Positions 11,549-24,571 are shown, counted from the stretch's first letter. The stretch is 64,000 nt of DNA from Mangifera indica (GCF_011075055.1 NC_058141.1:14765639-14829638); one strand, 5' to 3'. The notes: generated by a model from the sequence alone, not told the origin. Translations and numbers: made by a program.

Positions 11549-13140
11549 TTAGGGTCCGCCTCCAGTCTGATGGAGCATTGCATCAATTTCATCTCCGTCC
11601 TCCATCTCAAGCTATTTCCAAACGAAAGTACCAAAAATCAGTAAACAAGAATGCATGGACTAAATACTTCAAAACTACAATTTTGGTGGTTTTGACAATG
11701 CTGACTCCTATATCATCATATCGATTAAGCTGTTGCTGATAAGGCCAGGTAGGTAGAAACTTAACAGGAATGAAACATGATTGCAAATTTTCCTTACTAT
11801 CAGCTAAATCATGGTTCATTTTGGACTCCTACAAAAGAGTATGCCATCTATGCTTTATAATAACCAATGGACCACACATTCAACAAAATACCTCATCTGG
11901 AGTCTGCTCTCCCCGGAGCCTGCGTCCATCAAACAAGAAAGCAATGGAGTTTAACTCCACTGATTGTCGATCGCAGTAAGCAGTCATGAGTTTGCGGAGT
12001 TGGGTGCTCCGTTTAATTCTGAAAAACACTTCATTCCCATCCTGCAACAATTCGACAAATACAGAGACTAAGAAAGCAGCACACATTGAAAATTCATGGA
12101 AACCCCACAATCAATCCTTTCCCAAAAAGGACTCAACAGAGAGCACGAGAATGATTAATGGTCAACTTCAAATTAAAACTAAGGAGAACTTTACTGTGTA
12201 CCAAGTGTAAGAGACACCATCACAACAGAACAGAGCAGACAATTAAAATATGCTAGACACTTACTATCAATCCCTAGTGTTCCCACAATAATCGTCCAAC
12301 GAATTTATTAAATCACTTAAATAACAACATGCAGTTTAAAAAACAAATTTCCACACTACGTTCTATTTGAAATTTCAAAAGCCAGTGATTATCCTTTTCA
12401 CTTCCAAAATCGCTACAAATCAACGGTGATAAACCTTCTGTTCATGAGTTAGTTAAAAACAAAATTGCTTTTGAGGAAAGCATGAAAGACAAGTATCATT
12501 AGGTCAAATTACTAGATTGAAGAAAGTGCAGTAAACAAATGATAAGTTTATCAGAATACAACCATGCTCATGTAAAAAAAATTGTTAAACAACAATAATA
12601 AAAAACACAAAAGTGCACTAATTTATGTTTAGAGTCAAATATTCGTAAACCTTCTCGTCAAAGAGTTGAATAACTTATCTGTCTGATCTCATGATCTTAA
12701 ATGTTTCCATTTAAATATTCGAAAACCTTCTCCTCAGAAAGTTAACTTGCCTATCCACCTGATCTCATCACCATCCCGCGACAGGCATTGTAACCAATCA
12801 ATCAAATAATTAAGAAATAATTTCATGAATATCAGAATTGCTGTCCACATAAATTATTCACATACTAAGAATTCATGAGTGTAAATTCCAATTCACTTCT
12901 ATCAAAACGAAAGTCACAACTGCTTCCATTCGAACCGAATGATAAAGAAACAGCTAATCCATATTTCGCAATCATTAAACGAATAGATTAAGTAACAGGA
13001 TCATAAAAATTAATGCATTATACATATACATGTAATTTACATGCCTGGCCCTTGACTTTAAGGTTAATGTGTGCCGACTGATCCATGGGCTTCTTATATT
13101 CCTCCTGGCCACCACTATCACCACCCCCAGTCGCTGACAT
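11549..13140 (-). CDS. SUMO1: SUMO (small ubiquitin-like modifier) precursor, SUM1/SUM2 type
   Basis: The protein is conjugated to lysines of nuclear target proteins. Exons (minus): 13140-13045 (32 codons), 12041-11892 (50 codons) and 11611-11549 (20 codons plus stop), total 102 residues. Diagnostic segments are [19 protein letters not shown] across the first junction, [16 protein letters not shown], and the tail [12 protein letters not shown] cleavage after the Gly-Gly leaves the QTGG end typical of plant SUMO1/2 and removes a two-residue tail. The first intron (12042-13044, about 1 kb) begins with GC rather than GT (cag|gcatgt). The only nearby GT would create a stop at the junction, so a GC-AG intron is the supported model. 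The second intron is GT-AG. Confidence 0.95.
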
Positions 13141-14140
13141 TGTTGCAGATTACTAATGATTTCTCTTTCTGAAACTCTCTGATTAGGGTTTGGGTTTACG
13201 CTTCTCCTCTGCCGCTACAAATAAGCACCACCAAACGACACTTTGAAGACGAACTTGCGTTTTCGGCACGCTATCTAACTAATCAGACCCACACTCGCGG
13301 CATTACCAAAGACGCAAAATTCAGGGTCTATTCAGTGATTTCATTTCAAATATCTGATTGTGAAATTACATTCATGCCCTTCTATGTCGAGATGTCTGTT
13401 TGAGAGAGCGTGTTAATAGCCTGCTCTTACGCGCAAGGATGTAGGGAGAGATGATCGGAATTGAGCGCGTGGAAAAACTGGATTTTATAAAAAGATTGGA
13501 TTCCGAAGAAGAGCAAGAATCATTTGATTTGATGTTGGAAATTGGAGAATCGTGATTGACGGTTGAAATTGAATCAGACAGGGTGGTGTGATTCGTGTGA
13601 ATGCGGCGTGCAGACTGCAGTCGTCATCTACTTTACGATGAGTACGATGCGTACTTTTTTATTGATGATTGATAGATAGTTGACGCACATGTTTCAGATT
13701 CTTCCATATCCATTTACTAAGCTCACCTTCAAATGGGCCTTCCTGGACCGGGTTCAAAGAGAGAAATCATCTACATATGGCAAGCAATAAGTAACATTAT
13801 AATTTTATTACGAAAATCCGCCTTCAACTTGTTTACTTAGAATTGATTCTAATTAGAATTAATTATGATAATCAAATGCCTCTGCATTATTGTAGCACTG
13901 CCATCTCCTTGATAGCTTGTAAATGAATGAAATGCATATATCCCTCCCTACATTATGAATTTTGGAACACTGTCAGTGGTACCCAATTAATAAATCCTGC
14001 ATAAAACATCTATTACAAACTTAGAAATTGTTTGTTTATACTATATGAGTTGGTTCTGATGTTGGAATTGTTTCTCTGCGTTAAGAAAGAATCATTTTAG
14101 TAGGTGGTACCTTGCTTTGATGGTTTATTTATGTCAACAG
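13141..14140. other. SUMO promoter and leader; intergenic
   Basis: The sequence just upstream of the SUMO ATG carries the aaccctaat-like box seen in leaders of housekeeping plant genes (near 13185-13195). The remainder is AT-rich without a recognisable gene. Confidence 0.5.
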
Positions 14141-14476
14141 GATGTTGCATCCTTTGCCTCAGAAGTGAAAGCTTTGAGGAAATGGGAATTCAATGGCTTC
14201 AACCCAGCATTGGGCTGCATAGCAACATGGTTCTCAGGTACTGAATCCGAATCTCAAACACTGCAAAGCAATCTGGTCCTTCTTCATGAGAAAGTTCCTT
14301 TCCTTTGTTCACGCGAAATTACTATTGCTTCTGAAGAATTGTTGCTTAATAATGCATCTCAAGCGGAGCTATTTTCAGAAGCTGTATTCTTTGATGTTAG
14401 AGAATGTCCAACTGACACAAATGATATACTTACAGGGATTGTCCGGTGGCAGAAACACATGGGAATAGAGAACTAA
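14141..14476 (+). pseudogene. Orphan 3'-terminal exon of an unrecognised gene
   Basis: A frame of 111 codons follows a good acceptor (atgtcaacag|gat) and ends in TAA. The composition looks like real protein: it starts DVASFASEVKALRKWEF and ends in DILTGIVRWQKHMGIEN. I do not recognise the family. No upstream exon could be found before the SUMO gene on the other strand. It is therefore either the last exon of a gene with poorly conserved upstream exons or a leftover from a degraded or transposed gene. Confidence 0.35.
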
Positions 14477-15902
14477 ACAAGGAAATGAATGGTAGCATTG
14501 GGTCTATGGAATGTAGGGACAACTTTCTACTGTTTACTTTCAATTATGCTGATCTTTCCACGTAAATTATAACAAATGATCACTTCTGATTTGAAGCTTC
14601 TTACTTTGCTTGAGACAACCCTTCCCATTTGGCTCATCTTTCTTCAATCCTATCCATTATTCTGTAAGACTTGTGATTGTATTGTATCATCTGACTCCTC
14701 TATAAAAACTTTCTTCTCTTATAAGAAAAACAAGGCTTGGAAAAGAAACTTCTTTCAATAAATATGCTTTCAAAACCTTTCTCGTAGAACTTTTTTATTT
14801 GACATAATAAGCCCAGTCCAATCATTAACCCTTGTTCAATATCTAATTAAGAGTATGTTCTATACTTGTTTTAATTTGATATTTTACATATTAAAAACTG
14901 ATTACAAAATAGTATTGATTTTTCATTAGGAGTCAAACTTAGAGTAGTGAGTAACAAAAAAAAAAAAAAATCAAAAATCACCTATCACCGTTTTGAGAGA
15001 AGTAATACACTTTTAATTATACTTGGTTTAATTTTTATCGTTTAATTTTAATTATTTCATACGTACTTTTATACCTGTCATACCTTGATACTAATCCCAA
15101 CTCAACTATGTTCTGTTGAGTTTAGTCCCTAGACTTAGGTGGAAAATAGTTATTTGGGTGAATTACCCTAGATAAGTAATATTATTTTGTGTAAAGATTT
15201 TGTCATTATATCAATTCAAAATTTTGGATGTGAAATATAGTAGAGATTCTTTTTTAGATGAATGATCCAATTAACCAAATATGAACAAACACTTAAGAAT
15301 TGGAATGGAGGACATTGGGCATTGAATTGGCGTAAAATATAGCTCCTTTATGGGCAAATTTTGTACATCATAAAATCAGAAAAAAAACAAAAAACAAACT
15401 AGTTGGAAGCATGATGGGCTGACGAGTACACAATGGCAAGCCCATCATGCCTGCAGACCCTACCAGTTTATCCGTTATCTTCCTCGTTTCGAGCTCCCAT
15501 AACTCTTGAAAACTACGAGACAAATTTTTAATGTCAGTCACCAATGCACAATTCAACCATAGTGCTATAACAGAGATTTTATATGATACAATGTGATGGA
15601 TAAGGTTAGTTGCAGGGGATAAAATGAAGAAATCAAGAGGAGAAGGCTCATGATCTTGAAAACTATATGCAGAGATCATGATAATTGATTCTATAATCTT
15701 AGGAAATCAATCAATGATTTCAGAAGATCAAGACATGAAATCATAGCACTGAACAGAGGATATTCTACATAATCACACCCTTTCAGTTTGCTCCTTAATT
15801 ATGGGTTCATGGGAAGCTACTTGGTTTCAATATTTATACAATTCTCTTATATAAATTCACCAATGCAATGCTTGTTAGGGCTCAAGAATAGATATAGATA
15901 GA
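14477..15902. other. Intergenic DNA; contains the upstream part of the XTH tandem unit
   Basis: AT-rich and without a gene. From about 15400 onwards it is similar to sequence at 17600-17880 upstream of the second XTH copy. An example is the shared gggttcatgggaagct block at 15810 and 17830. A TATA box (tatataaa) lies at 15848-15855, about 48-55 bp upstream of the XTH ATG. Confidence 0.55.
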
Positions 15903-17020
15903 ATGCCTTTCTCGGTAGTAGCAGTAGTAGTAATTTTGCTTTCATTTTTTTGTACAGTATTTGCACAGAGCAACTGCGGTGATAGTAATACTGATACCGA
16001 TACTAACTTCGATCAAAACTATTACATTACATGGGGCAAAGATCATTTTCAGTCCACCAATCAAGGAAAAGAAATTCAGCTCTCTCTGGATGCATCTTCT
16101 GGTTATTCTTTTTACTTTTCAATTACATCATCTTCATGTTTAGGATTCTTCAGTTGATTCTAAAGTCTGTTTGCAGGTTCTGGTTTTGCATCAAAGCTAA
16201 ACTATGGCTCAGGATTCTTTCATTCCAGGATGATGATACCAGGCACAAATTTGGCAGGAGTCATCACAACTTTTTATGTACGTATAATTTCCTTACTCTT
16301 GATCAAATTCTCTTCTAGCATTGTTGATTAAGTAAAAATATTGATTGAAATGGCAGCTAAAGTCACCAGATAAATATGGGCACGATGAACTTGACTTCGA
16401 ATTCCTTGGAAACACAGAGGGCAAACCAATTACCTTACAGACAAACGTGTTTGTTAATGGCAAAGGAAATAGAGAACAAAGATTGAACCTCTGGTTTGAC
16501 CCAACAGCTGATTTCATTCTTACAAAATTCTTTGGAACCCACATCAGATTGTGTAAGCTTTCCGCATCCCTCTTCATCCATCGGGGATTTAACATATCTA
16601 TGTTTATATATATTTGATTATATTGTATATATGATCAGATTTTATGTGGACAACATACCCATTAGAGTGTTCAAGAATAATAGTGATGCTGGAATAGCCT
16701 ACCCTTCACTTTCAATGCAAATACAAGCAAGCTTGTGGAATGGAGATTGGGCAACAGCCGGAGCAAAGATCAACTGGACATTTGCACCATTCAAGGCTCA
16801 CTTCCAAGAATTTGGCATTAGTGGTTGCCCATCTCAAACCTCAAAGGTTGATCAACAATGTTATTCTTCCAAGTATTGTTGGAATACAAATGAATTTTCG
16901 AAACTAAACTCTGCCCAACAAAGCCTGTATACGATTGTGAAGAACAAATATGTGTATTATGATTATTGTTCTGATAGAGATAGATTTCCAACACCTCCCC
17001 CAGAGTGCCTTCATGTATGA
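15903..17020 (+). CDS. XTH: Xyloglucan endotransglucosylase/hydrolase (GH16), one frameshift in exon 3
   Basis: XTH enzymes cut and rejoin xyloglucan in the cell wall. Exons: 15903-16101, 16177-16277, 16357-16552, 16639-17020. The first exon encodes a signal peptide (ending near FAQ) and the family motif [10 protein letters not shown]. Exon 3 carries the catalytic [11 protein letters not shown] (GH16 nucleophile and acid/base Glu). Exon 4 carries [11 protein letters not shown] and the conserved Cys-rich C-terminus ending PPPECLHV. In exon 3 the sequence gctgatttcattcttac lacks one T: the expected [14 protein letters not shown] appears only after a one-base shift, so exon 3 is 196 instead of 197 bases. 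Allowing for this the protein would be about 292 residues, normal for the family. It is a recent pseudogene or carries a one-base sequence error. Confidence 0.85.
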
Positions 17021-17812
17021 TAATGCCCATTACACCCTCCTTATCTTATCTCCTTAAATTAAAATATAATAAAACTATATATACTCATTTTTATACACAA
17101 TTCGTATATACAGATAGTATGTTATTATATAATTATATGTTGTTTTATCACATGAATTGTATACCAAAAATTGATACACATAATATTACTCTTTAGATAT
17201 ATGCTATTTAATCTGTGTAATTATCCTTAATAAAGTTAATTTATTATATGAAATTTTGGGTTGCATTGCAGGAATCTGTAAAATTAATTATTCAATCTTC
17301 ACAAGTACATATTAATTTGACATTACATAATTAAATGGGGCTGTTAGTTATTTTAATAAATTGATTAATAATTTCAAATTACAAATCCTGAAAAAATAAC
17401 TTTATGTCATTAGGATCGTAAAAAGAAGAAAAAAATATATCGAAGGCTAACTAAGAGAACCTCATAGCCAAAATTGCTCTCAAAGTTTCAATATACAGGA
17501 CACGAAAAAAGAATTGTATCCGATGTTAACAGATTCACAAAATTTCAAATCCTGACAATTGCTTAGTTGTGTGTTGTGTGTGTATATATATATCAATGGA
17601 TGTGATGTCATATCAAGCCCATCAAGCCTCCCAGGCCCTGCAATTTCCCTACAGGTTCCTTTCTCAGCAGCTTTCCCATAACTAACTGTAATTAAACCTA
17701 CGAATCAACAATTTAATTATTGTGTTACAATCCCATATGGTAGTTAACATGGAGAAATCAACAACTAGTAGGTGGAGAAAACAAAGCTAGGAATCACTCA
17801 CACCCTTTCACT
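17021..17812. other. Intergenic DNA with an AT-rich foldback
   Basis: It contains an AT-rich inverted-repeat element (about 17070-17190, listed separately) and the duplicated upstream segment of the second XTH copy (from about 17600). No gene is seen. Confidence 0.5.
17070..17190. repeat. AT-rich foldback MITE, copy 1
   Basis: Imperfect inverted repeat: ttttatacacaattcgtata on the left pairs with a block around gaattgtataccaaaaattg on the right. It resembles two other foldbacks at about 22965-23125 and 33665-33800. Confidence 0.45.
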
Positions 17813-18972
17813 TTGCTATTTTATGGGTTCATGGGAAGCTGCTTGCCTCAAAAATATCATACTTTTCTCCATAAATTCACCGAGGCATTGGCCAAGGTTG
17901 TTGGGGTTCAAAAAATAAGTACAACTAAATTGGATTTCTGGGCGGTGGTAGTAGTAGTTTTGCTTTCACTCTGTGTTCTGCTTGGTGGGGTGGGGTGGGG
18001 TGTTTTCACAATGCAATTACATGGGGCAAAGACCACTTTGTGTTCCGAGTCTTAAGTTTTCTTTAAAACCAGGCTGTCTGTTTGGATAGAAGCGATGCTA
18101 TAGTTCTGGATACTGTTTCTTTTAAACAGTATGCATATTATTTTGTACCAACCATTCCTTATACTCTCCATCACTTTACATTCATCATTCCAAATCCTAT
18201 TCTGTACCTCTGACCATTTGTTAATTCAGCTCTAAGTTTGTCTCTCGCTCTTCCAGCATTATTAATGTAATGTTGTTGATAAATTCTAAGTTGCATACAT
18301 ATAACAAAGATATATATAAAATGATTGATTGTGGGTAATTCAATGGGAGCTAATGTCAGAAGAGAATGGGGGCATGATGAACTTGACTTGGAATTCCTGG
18401 AGCAATAGAGAGGGCAGGCAAACCAATTAGCTTACAGACAAACATATAGATGGTGTAGGTGGTAGAGAACAGAAAATTCATCTCTGGTTTGACCCATCAG
18501 CTCATTTTCACACTTACAAAATTCATTGGAGCCCGTATCAGATTGTGTGAGCTCTCTTTAGCCCTCTCCATCAATCTATGATTCCAGGGTAGACATTCCC
18601 TCAGAGTGTTGAGGAACAACAGAAATGTTGGAATAAGCTACCCATCACACCCAAAGCAAATACAAGCAAGCTTGTGGAATGGATCAGAATGGGCAACCGA
18701 TGGAGGCAGCAGAACAAAGATTAACTGGGCATACGCACCATTCAGGGCTCACTTCCAAAAATTTGGAATCGATGGCTGCTCATCTCAAACCTAAAATATT
18801 AATCAAGAATGCTTTTCTTCCAATTATTGGTGGAATACAAATGAATATCAGAGACTAAACTCTACCCATCGAAGGCAGTATGAGAATGTGAGAAATTATT
18901 ATATGCATTATAACTATTGTTCTGATAGGAGCAAATATCCCATACCTCCTCAAGAGTGCCTTTACATGAAAT
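17813..18972 (+). pseudogene. Second XTH copy, heavily degraded
   Basis: Tandem relic of the neighbouring XTH. Recognisable pieces in order are ITWGKDHF near 18017-18040 and HDELDLEFLE near 18373, which is followed by an in-frame TAG. A C-terminal block at 18606-18791 ([33 protein letters not shown]) ends in a premature TAA. A further piece, DRSKYPIPPQECLYMK, lies at about 18926-18971. The second exon is missing, and stops and shifts separate the pieces. It cannot encode a functional enzyme. Confidence 0.85.
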
Positions 18973-19337
18973 AATCCCACTATACCCTCCAGTTATGTTC
19001 GAAAATAATAAAACTATATACTCCCAATTTCGTGTAACCAAGTACCAATGTTTCAAGTGAAATTTGTTTTTATTTTATTTGATTGGACTGGAGACAAAGA
19101 AATGGGCTGACTCTCATCGAAAGGGGTCAAAAAGGCCGATAAATTTCTATCTAAAAATAAAAGCCCAGTAGTTTGAGTTATGCAAACAGATTAGTCTACT
19201 TACTGATGTTATTCTTTCAACAAGTTAACTCTATTCGGAGCTCCAACAAGGCGCCCTCCTCTTGGTCAATTGGTCATGGCGGATTCTGATTACCCCATCA
19301 CATGAGAAAGAATACACTCTCCCTTTACCCATATTTA

Positions 19338-22300
19338 ATGGCTCAGATTTTAAAATCGAATCTATTACTAAGTCTCCTACTTCTACTTCTATTACAACTA
19401 TCGTATGGTACATATGTTTTTGGATCGGTTGTTGATCAAGAAGAAGAGTTTTCAGAAGAGTTGTTGTTAAAGCCATTGCCGGATCGGAAAGTTTTGTCTC
19501 ATTTTCACTTTGAAAGCAGAGCTCCTCCTTCTAACACTCATGGCCGCCATCATCATCTATTTCCCAAAGCCATTTCTCAGTTGGTAAGCCTTTTTTTTTT
19601 TTAATTATTATTATTAGCAAGTGTTTAAGAAAAGAGAAAATTCCATAATTGCGTGGTTAAAGGCTGAAATGAAAAAGTAACATAAAATAAAACCACTTCG
19701 ATGAAGTCAGATTCAGTCATGGGATTTGGGTCAGGACTATGGTGAAGATTGCTGCGAGTGTAGACTCGTTAATTTTTAAAAAAGTTTTGTTTTTAAAAAA
19801 AAAAAAAAAACTAATCTTACACCTTTACAGCTACAAGTTAATTTATTTGTGATTTGAATCCGGTGTCTACTTGGATATCTTCAAAGTTTGATCTTAAGCT
19901 CAGGATTAGGGTTTAGTCAGCTTTAGGGGTTGCTGGAGTGGTTTTAAAATCTGCCCTTTCGTGCATACAACCTTTTAAGGTCAATTGCATCTAATAACTG
20001 AAAATAATTTTAGAAATGGACCGGTATCATTCTTTTTATCCGTCAGTTTGTGGGATATGAAAGTGAAATCTTTATTCATGGCATATTGTTGCTTTATAGG
20101 TTAAGAAATTTCGAATTAAGGAAATGGAATTATCTTTCACTCAAGGACGGTGGAGATATGAACAGTGGGGTGGGTTTGATCCCATATCAAGCAACAATGC
20201 CAAGCCCCCAGGAGTTGAGTTATGGGCTGTGTTTGATGTTCCTCAATCTCTAGTTGATGCTTATTGGAAGAATTTAACCCACACACTTTCGGGTCTTTTC
20301 TGTGCTTCGATTAACTTCCTTGAGTCTTCTACCGCTTATTCTTCTCCTGAGTGGGCGTTTCGGCCAGCTTCTGGCAACCTAAGGTATGGTACATTGCCTC
20401 GTGAGGCTGTTTGCACAGAGAACCTTACTCCATGGTTGAAGCTGCTTCCTTGTCGAGACAAGTCTGGTCTTTCAGCATTAATGGACAGACCGTCTGTTTA
20501 CAGAGGCTTTTATCATGCTCAGAGGCTGCACTTGTTCTCAACTGAATCTGATTCTGATGGGTTGGACTCAGGAATTGTACTAGAACAAACACTTACAGTG
20601 GTTCTTCAGCCTAGTGGTTGGAAAAACGGTAAGAGTTATGCTGGCAAGACTAATATGCAACCAAATTGGTCTATTAGTTCAATTTTTGGGAGGAAAGTCC
20701 ACGGAAAATGTTTACTTGCCAAGTCTAGTAATGTATATCTTCAACTTGATGAGGGTCTAGTTTGTGAGCTGAAGAATCTTCAAAAGGAAAATGCTGAATA
20801 TGGGATCAATAATTTGGAATCTGAACGTAGCTTTGAACTGTCTGTTAATCCAGACAAGTTGTATGAAGAAATGGATAGCTTGCATGGCAAGGGCTCATCT
20901 GTTATGTATAAGTATTCAGTTGAGAATTGCAGTGATTCTCAACCATTTGATCTGGGTCTTTCATGGAAAGTTCCTGTTGTTTGGTTTAATCAACAAGCAC
21001 CACTACGGGCTAGTAGGTTTTTAATGGGAAGTGGGAATGAAAGGGGTGCTATTGCTATCTACTTGAGATCCGCAGATATAAGTGAGGGCGCACAGAGCAT
21101 TAATGCTATTGGCAAGGGATGTGAGTTGCAAGTTGATATTTTCCAAGTTGTACCTTGGTATATTAAGGTGTACTTTCATACTCTTCAAGTGTATGTTAAT
21201 CAACAACCTAGGGCAGTGGCAGAAATTGTAAAAAAGATACACGTTTCACCTTCCAAAGATAAGTTATCTCCTGGGGTAATGGAGATGATTCTGAAGCTTC
21301 CTTGTGGTGTTGAATCAGCTGCATTAACTTTAGAATTTGACAAGGTATGCTTTACAATTTGTTTATTTGGTAAGGAATTGTGGATCACATTTGCATATTT
21401 ATACAAAACCACCAATTTGTACATAAATATAGGGTGTCAATATAGTAATTTGCATCCATACAGCTGTGAATTTTGCTTGTTCTCTATAAGTTATGATTTG
21501 ATTCTGAGGATCAATAAAACTGAATGCACCCTATCTGACTTGACTTCAAGAAAGTAAACCATTTCTCTCTGATAGGTCCAGTATTCTTCTAACTTTCTTT
21601 TTTTCTCAACTTTGTCAAGAAAGCCCATTGTTCCTCTAACTGGTGATACCAAACTTTGCTTGAGTAGTTCTAGCATGGTGCTAAAGATCCTATTTTTAGG
21701 AGTCTGTTAAAACAAAGATATCTTTGGTTTTGGACAATAACCATCTTTTTCCTTATATTCAGTCTCTTCTTAAAGGATAAGCTATAAAGTTATTTTTCTT
21801 AATTGGCAGTCACTAGGCTGAGATTATATGCATTCAGTTTATTTCATAAGCACTTGAGTTTCTTATCTTAATAGTCTAAAATATCTCAACAGGGTTTCTT
21901 GCACATTGATGAATATCCTCCTGATGCCAATCAAGGGTTCGACATTCCTTCAGCAGTAGTAAGCTTTCCCCACTTCGATGCAAGCATGAAATTTTCTCAG
22001 GACGATTCTTCGAAAAAGTCACCTTTGCTGTCTAAATTTCAGGTGTGATATTTTCTATTTAAGCTATTAATATCTCCATTCTGGATATTTTGTATAGTTT
22101 CAACTAATTCTCTTAGTGCACAACGCAGGAAAAGAGTCGTGTCCTTTCCTACACAGAAGTATTACTTGTACCCTTGACGACTCCTGATTTCAGCATGCCT
22201 TACAATGTCCTCACAATCACGTGCACGGTATTTGCGTTGTATTTTGGATCTCTGCTTAATGTTCTTTGGAAACGTGCCGGTGAGGAGGAAAGATTACTTA

Positions 22301-22618
22301 AAGGTAGAGACCCTTACAAAAATGAAAAAAAAAAAGAAGAAAATTCTGATCTCTTTTAAGTTCTAGTATCCTCTGTGAGAAAGCATTAAACCAACTCCTG
22401 ATGTTTCTTTCTAATTTTTTCTGCGTGCAGCTGGCAAGAAAACTAGTCGGCTTTCTCAGCTGCTATCTAAATTGATTGCTAAGCTTAGAGGGAGATCACA
22501 GGAGCCAAAGCCACTGCCATCTGCTTCAGCTCCATCATCCTTTGTTAGTCCTAAAGTAATATTCAAAATCTTATTAGTGGCTGGGATTGCTGTTGCTTGG
22601 CAGCACTATTTTGGATGA
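19338..22618 (+). CDS. PIGT: GPI transamidase subunit PIG-T (Gpi16)
   Basis: PIG-T is a luminal subunit of the ER complex that attaches proteins to GPI anchors. Exons: 19338-19583, 20100-21344, 21893-22042, 22129-22303, 22431-22618, all GT-AG and in phase, 667 residues. The start at 19338 (MAQILKS) places a leucine-rich signal peptide at the N-terminus; an in-frame ATG at 19302 would add 12 residues. Family landmarks are the [10 protein letters not shown] block in the second exon, the SVYRGFYH block, a long luminal domain, and near the C-terminus a hydrophobic segment ([20 protein letters not shown]). A short hydrophobic tail ends in AWQHYFG. Length agrees with plant orthologues (about 640-670). 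No lesion is seen, in contrast to the PIG-S gene nearby. Confidence 0.95.
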
Positions 22619-22964
22619 CTTGATTAGTTAGTTAATTGGGTATTTCCATGTACAATATGTGCAATAGAAAACAATACCAAACCGGAGAGATTAGAAAAAT
22701 TATATTCTTCTACCATTACCACGAAAAAAAGTTGCTCCAGATTATACTCAATTTTGTATTATTTTCTGAGTCATTTGCACTTTTTTTTTTTCCATTATGT
22801 TTTTATTGTATACGCTTTAAACTAGTTTTTGAAGAGTCATCGGTTTGTTTTGTAATGCTTTTCCAGTTTCAGAGAGTTTAGATACACCCTTTTTAACTCA
22901 TTCTGGAAATTAGTACTTGTGGTTGGTTTCTTTTGAAGCCCATACCATCGGTTATCGGTATGGA

Positions 22965-23125
22965 CGCATATGCATACATATTTTTGATATATAAATAATA
23001 TGTTATCATGTAATTAAATAATTTTGAATTAAAAATAAAATAACATTCAATTATATAATAACGTATCATCTAGATATCTAAATTGTGTATTAAAAATGTA
23101 TATACATATATAATATTGCTGAAAT
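22965..23125. repeat. AT-rich foldback MITE, copy 2
   Basis: Inverted-repeat arms: gcatacatatttttgatata on the left against the reverse complement of ttaaaaatgtatatacatat on the right. The interior motif aatatgttatcatgtaatt is shared with the copies near 17.1 and 33.7 kb. Confidence 0.45.
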
Positions 23126-24531
23126 CACAGTTTCACACCCTACTAAAGTTAGTTGTTTCTTAATGGAATAGTGGCATATACAACAAAATAACGCCTATAT
23201 TATAGCATCTTAACCATGAGAAGCACATTGTTAACTTCAAAATGCTACGTCCTGCAATTGAGGGTGCTCCTTAACAGCTTTGTAATCATTATATTGTTGG
23301 TCGAATGAATATTTCTTACACAAACTTTGATGAAATCAGGATTTTTTACCTCTTATGTTAAAAAAGTCAAATTTTTTATTAATATGTCAATTTTAGGCGT
23401 TTGTTTTAATATTTAAAGAATATTTTTTTTATTTTGTTTAATATAATAAGTTAATATTACTTACACCCTTAATAATATAAACAAATAACATTTTTATATT
23501 AACTACTTTATATTTTCCTTTTTCTTATTATCATTTTTTGTTTTCTATTCTTTATTTCCTAATCGTCGTAAAACATTCATTATAACTCAATGGATATAGA
23601 ATTTATTGTTTTTATATTTAAGATGTGAGTTATAGGTTGGAGGAGAGGAAAGACTATGTTCTCCACTAGAGCATAGTGAGAAAGGATTAAGAAGAAGAAG
23701 AAATCATTGAAATTGATGAAGAAAAAGAGATGGTGATAAAGTGGCAACGACGTGGAAAGAAACAAGTTGTTAGTGTAATTTTTGAAAGAGACAATGCAAT
23801 CATTAATCGAGTTTTAAAAGAGGACAAATAATAAGAGATGAATAATCTCAAGATTTCAATCTTGCCCACGTCCTATTATAATTTTTAGTTTTGATAATTA
23901 TTAAGAGAAAAAAATTATAAATTTTGAGGAATAAACTATTATTTAATTTTAAAACAATTTTATAATTTCATCAAATTATCATATTTTATTAACAAATTGT
24001 GTAGACAGGCATACTCACAAATGAACAGGTGATTGTAGGTACCCAAAAAAAATTAAAAATTGATAAATATATCCTAACAGTTAAAATCCCATTCTACTCC
24101 AATTCACCCTATCGATTTCCTTTCCATTAACCCCCCTGTCGTCAATTTCCTTCCAACCGCATTTTAGGGGTTCTCAAAGGCGTAGTTGGACAATTTGAAG
24201 GGGGTTTTGGGGAAATAAAATAAAATTGAAATATTGCATCACCAAACGGTGCGTATCATCAGTTTTATTGCTGGAATTTCGAAGGTTAAAGCTCGCTTCC
24301 TTTGACGTAGGTCTCGACACCGGAGCCTTAGCCTATGGATAAATCCACTTTGTCTTCTCCTAATTGTTGCTGCTGTGATTGTTGACTCTCGAATCGTTCA
24401 GCTGCTAATAAATTTCACCACTGTCTCAAAATCCCTATAACAAAACCATTTATTATGCATTTTGAATAAGGGTTTTATGTTTTTCCCCCTCTAGAATTTC
24501 AATTTCATGTGCTCTCGTTACCCCAATCTCC

Positions 24532-24553
24532 TTTAGGGTTAGGGTTAGGGTTT
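24532..24553 (+). promoter_or_regulatory. Telo-box-like triplet in the SAM gene leader
   Basis: Three tandem ttaggg units lie 18-40 bp upstream of the ATG. Plant telo-boxes (aaaccctaa) are common in promoters and leaders of genes expressed in dividing cells. Confidence 0.5.
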
Positions 24554-24571
24554 GAGTTCAAAGATACGAAG

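Larger units (their letters stand above)
22619..24571. other. Intergenic DNA between PIG-T and the SAM gene
   Basis: Very AT-rich. It holds a foldback element (about 22965-23125) and the promoter of the SAM-domain gene. In Arabidopsis, as remembered, a large callose synthase gene (GSL10) sits between the PIG-T and SAM genes; no trace of it is visible here. Confidence 0.55.

Noticed and set aside
15368..15679. 103-codon minus-strand frame upstream of XTH
   Set aside because: It falls in the tandemly duplicated upstream segment; the copy at 17.6 kb does not keep the frame open.
22619..24571. Callose synthase (GSL10-like) gene expected between PIG-T and the SAM gene by Arabidopsis synteny
   Set aside because: The interval is under 2 kb, AT-rich and contains no coding sequence; the gene must be absent or elsewhere.
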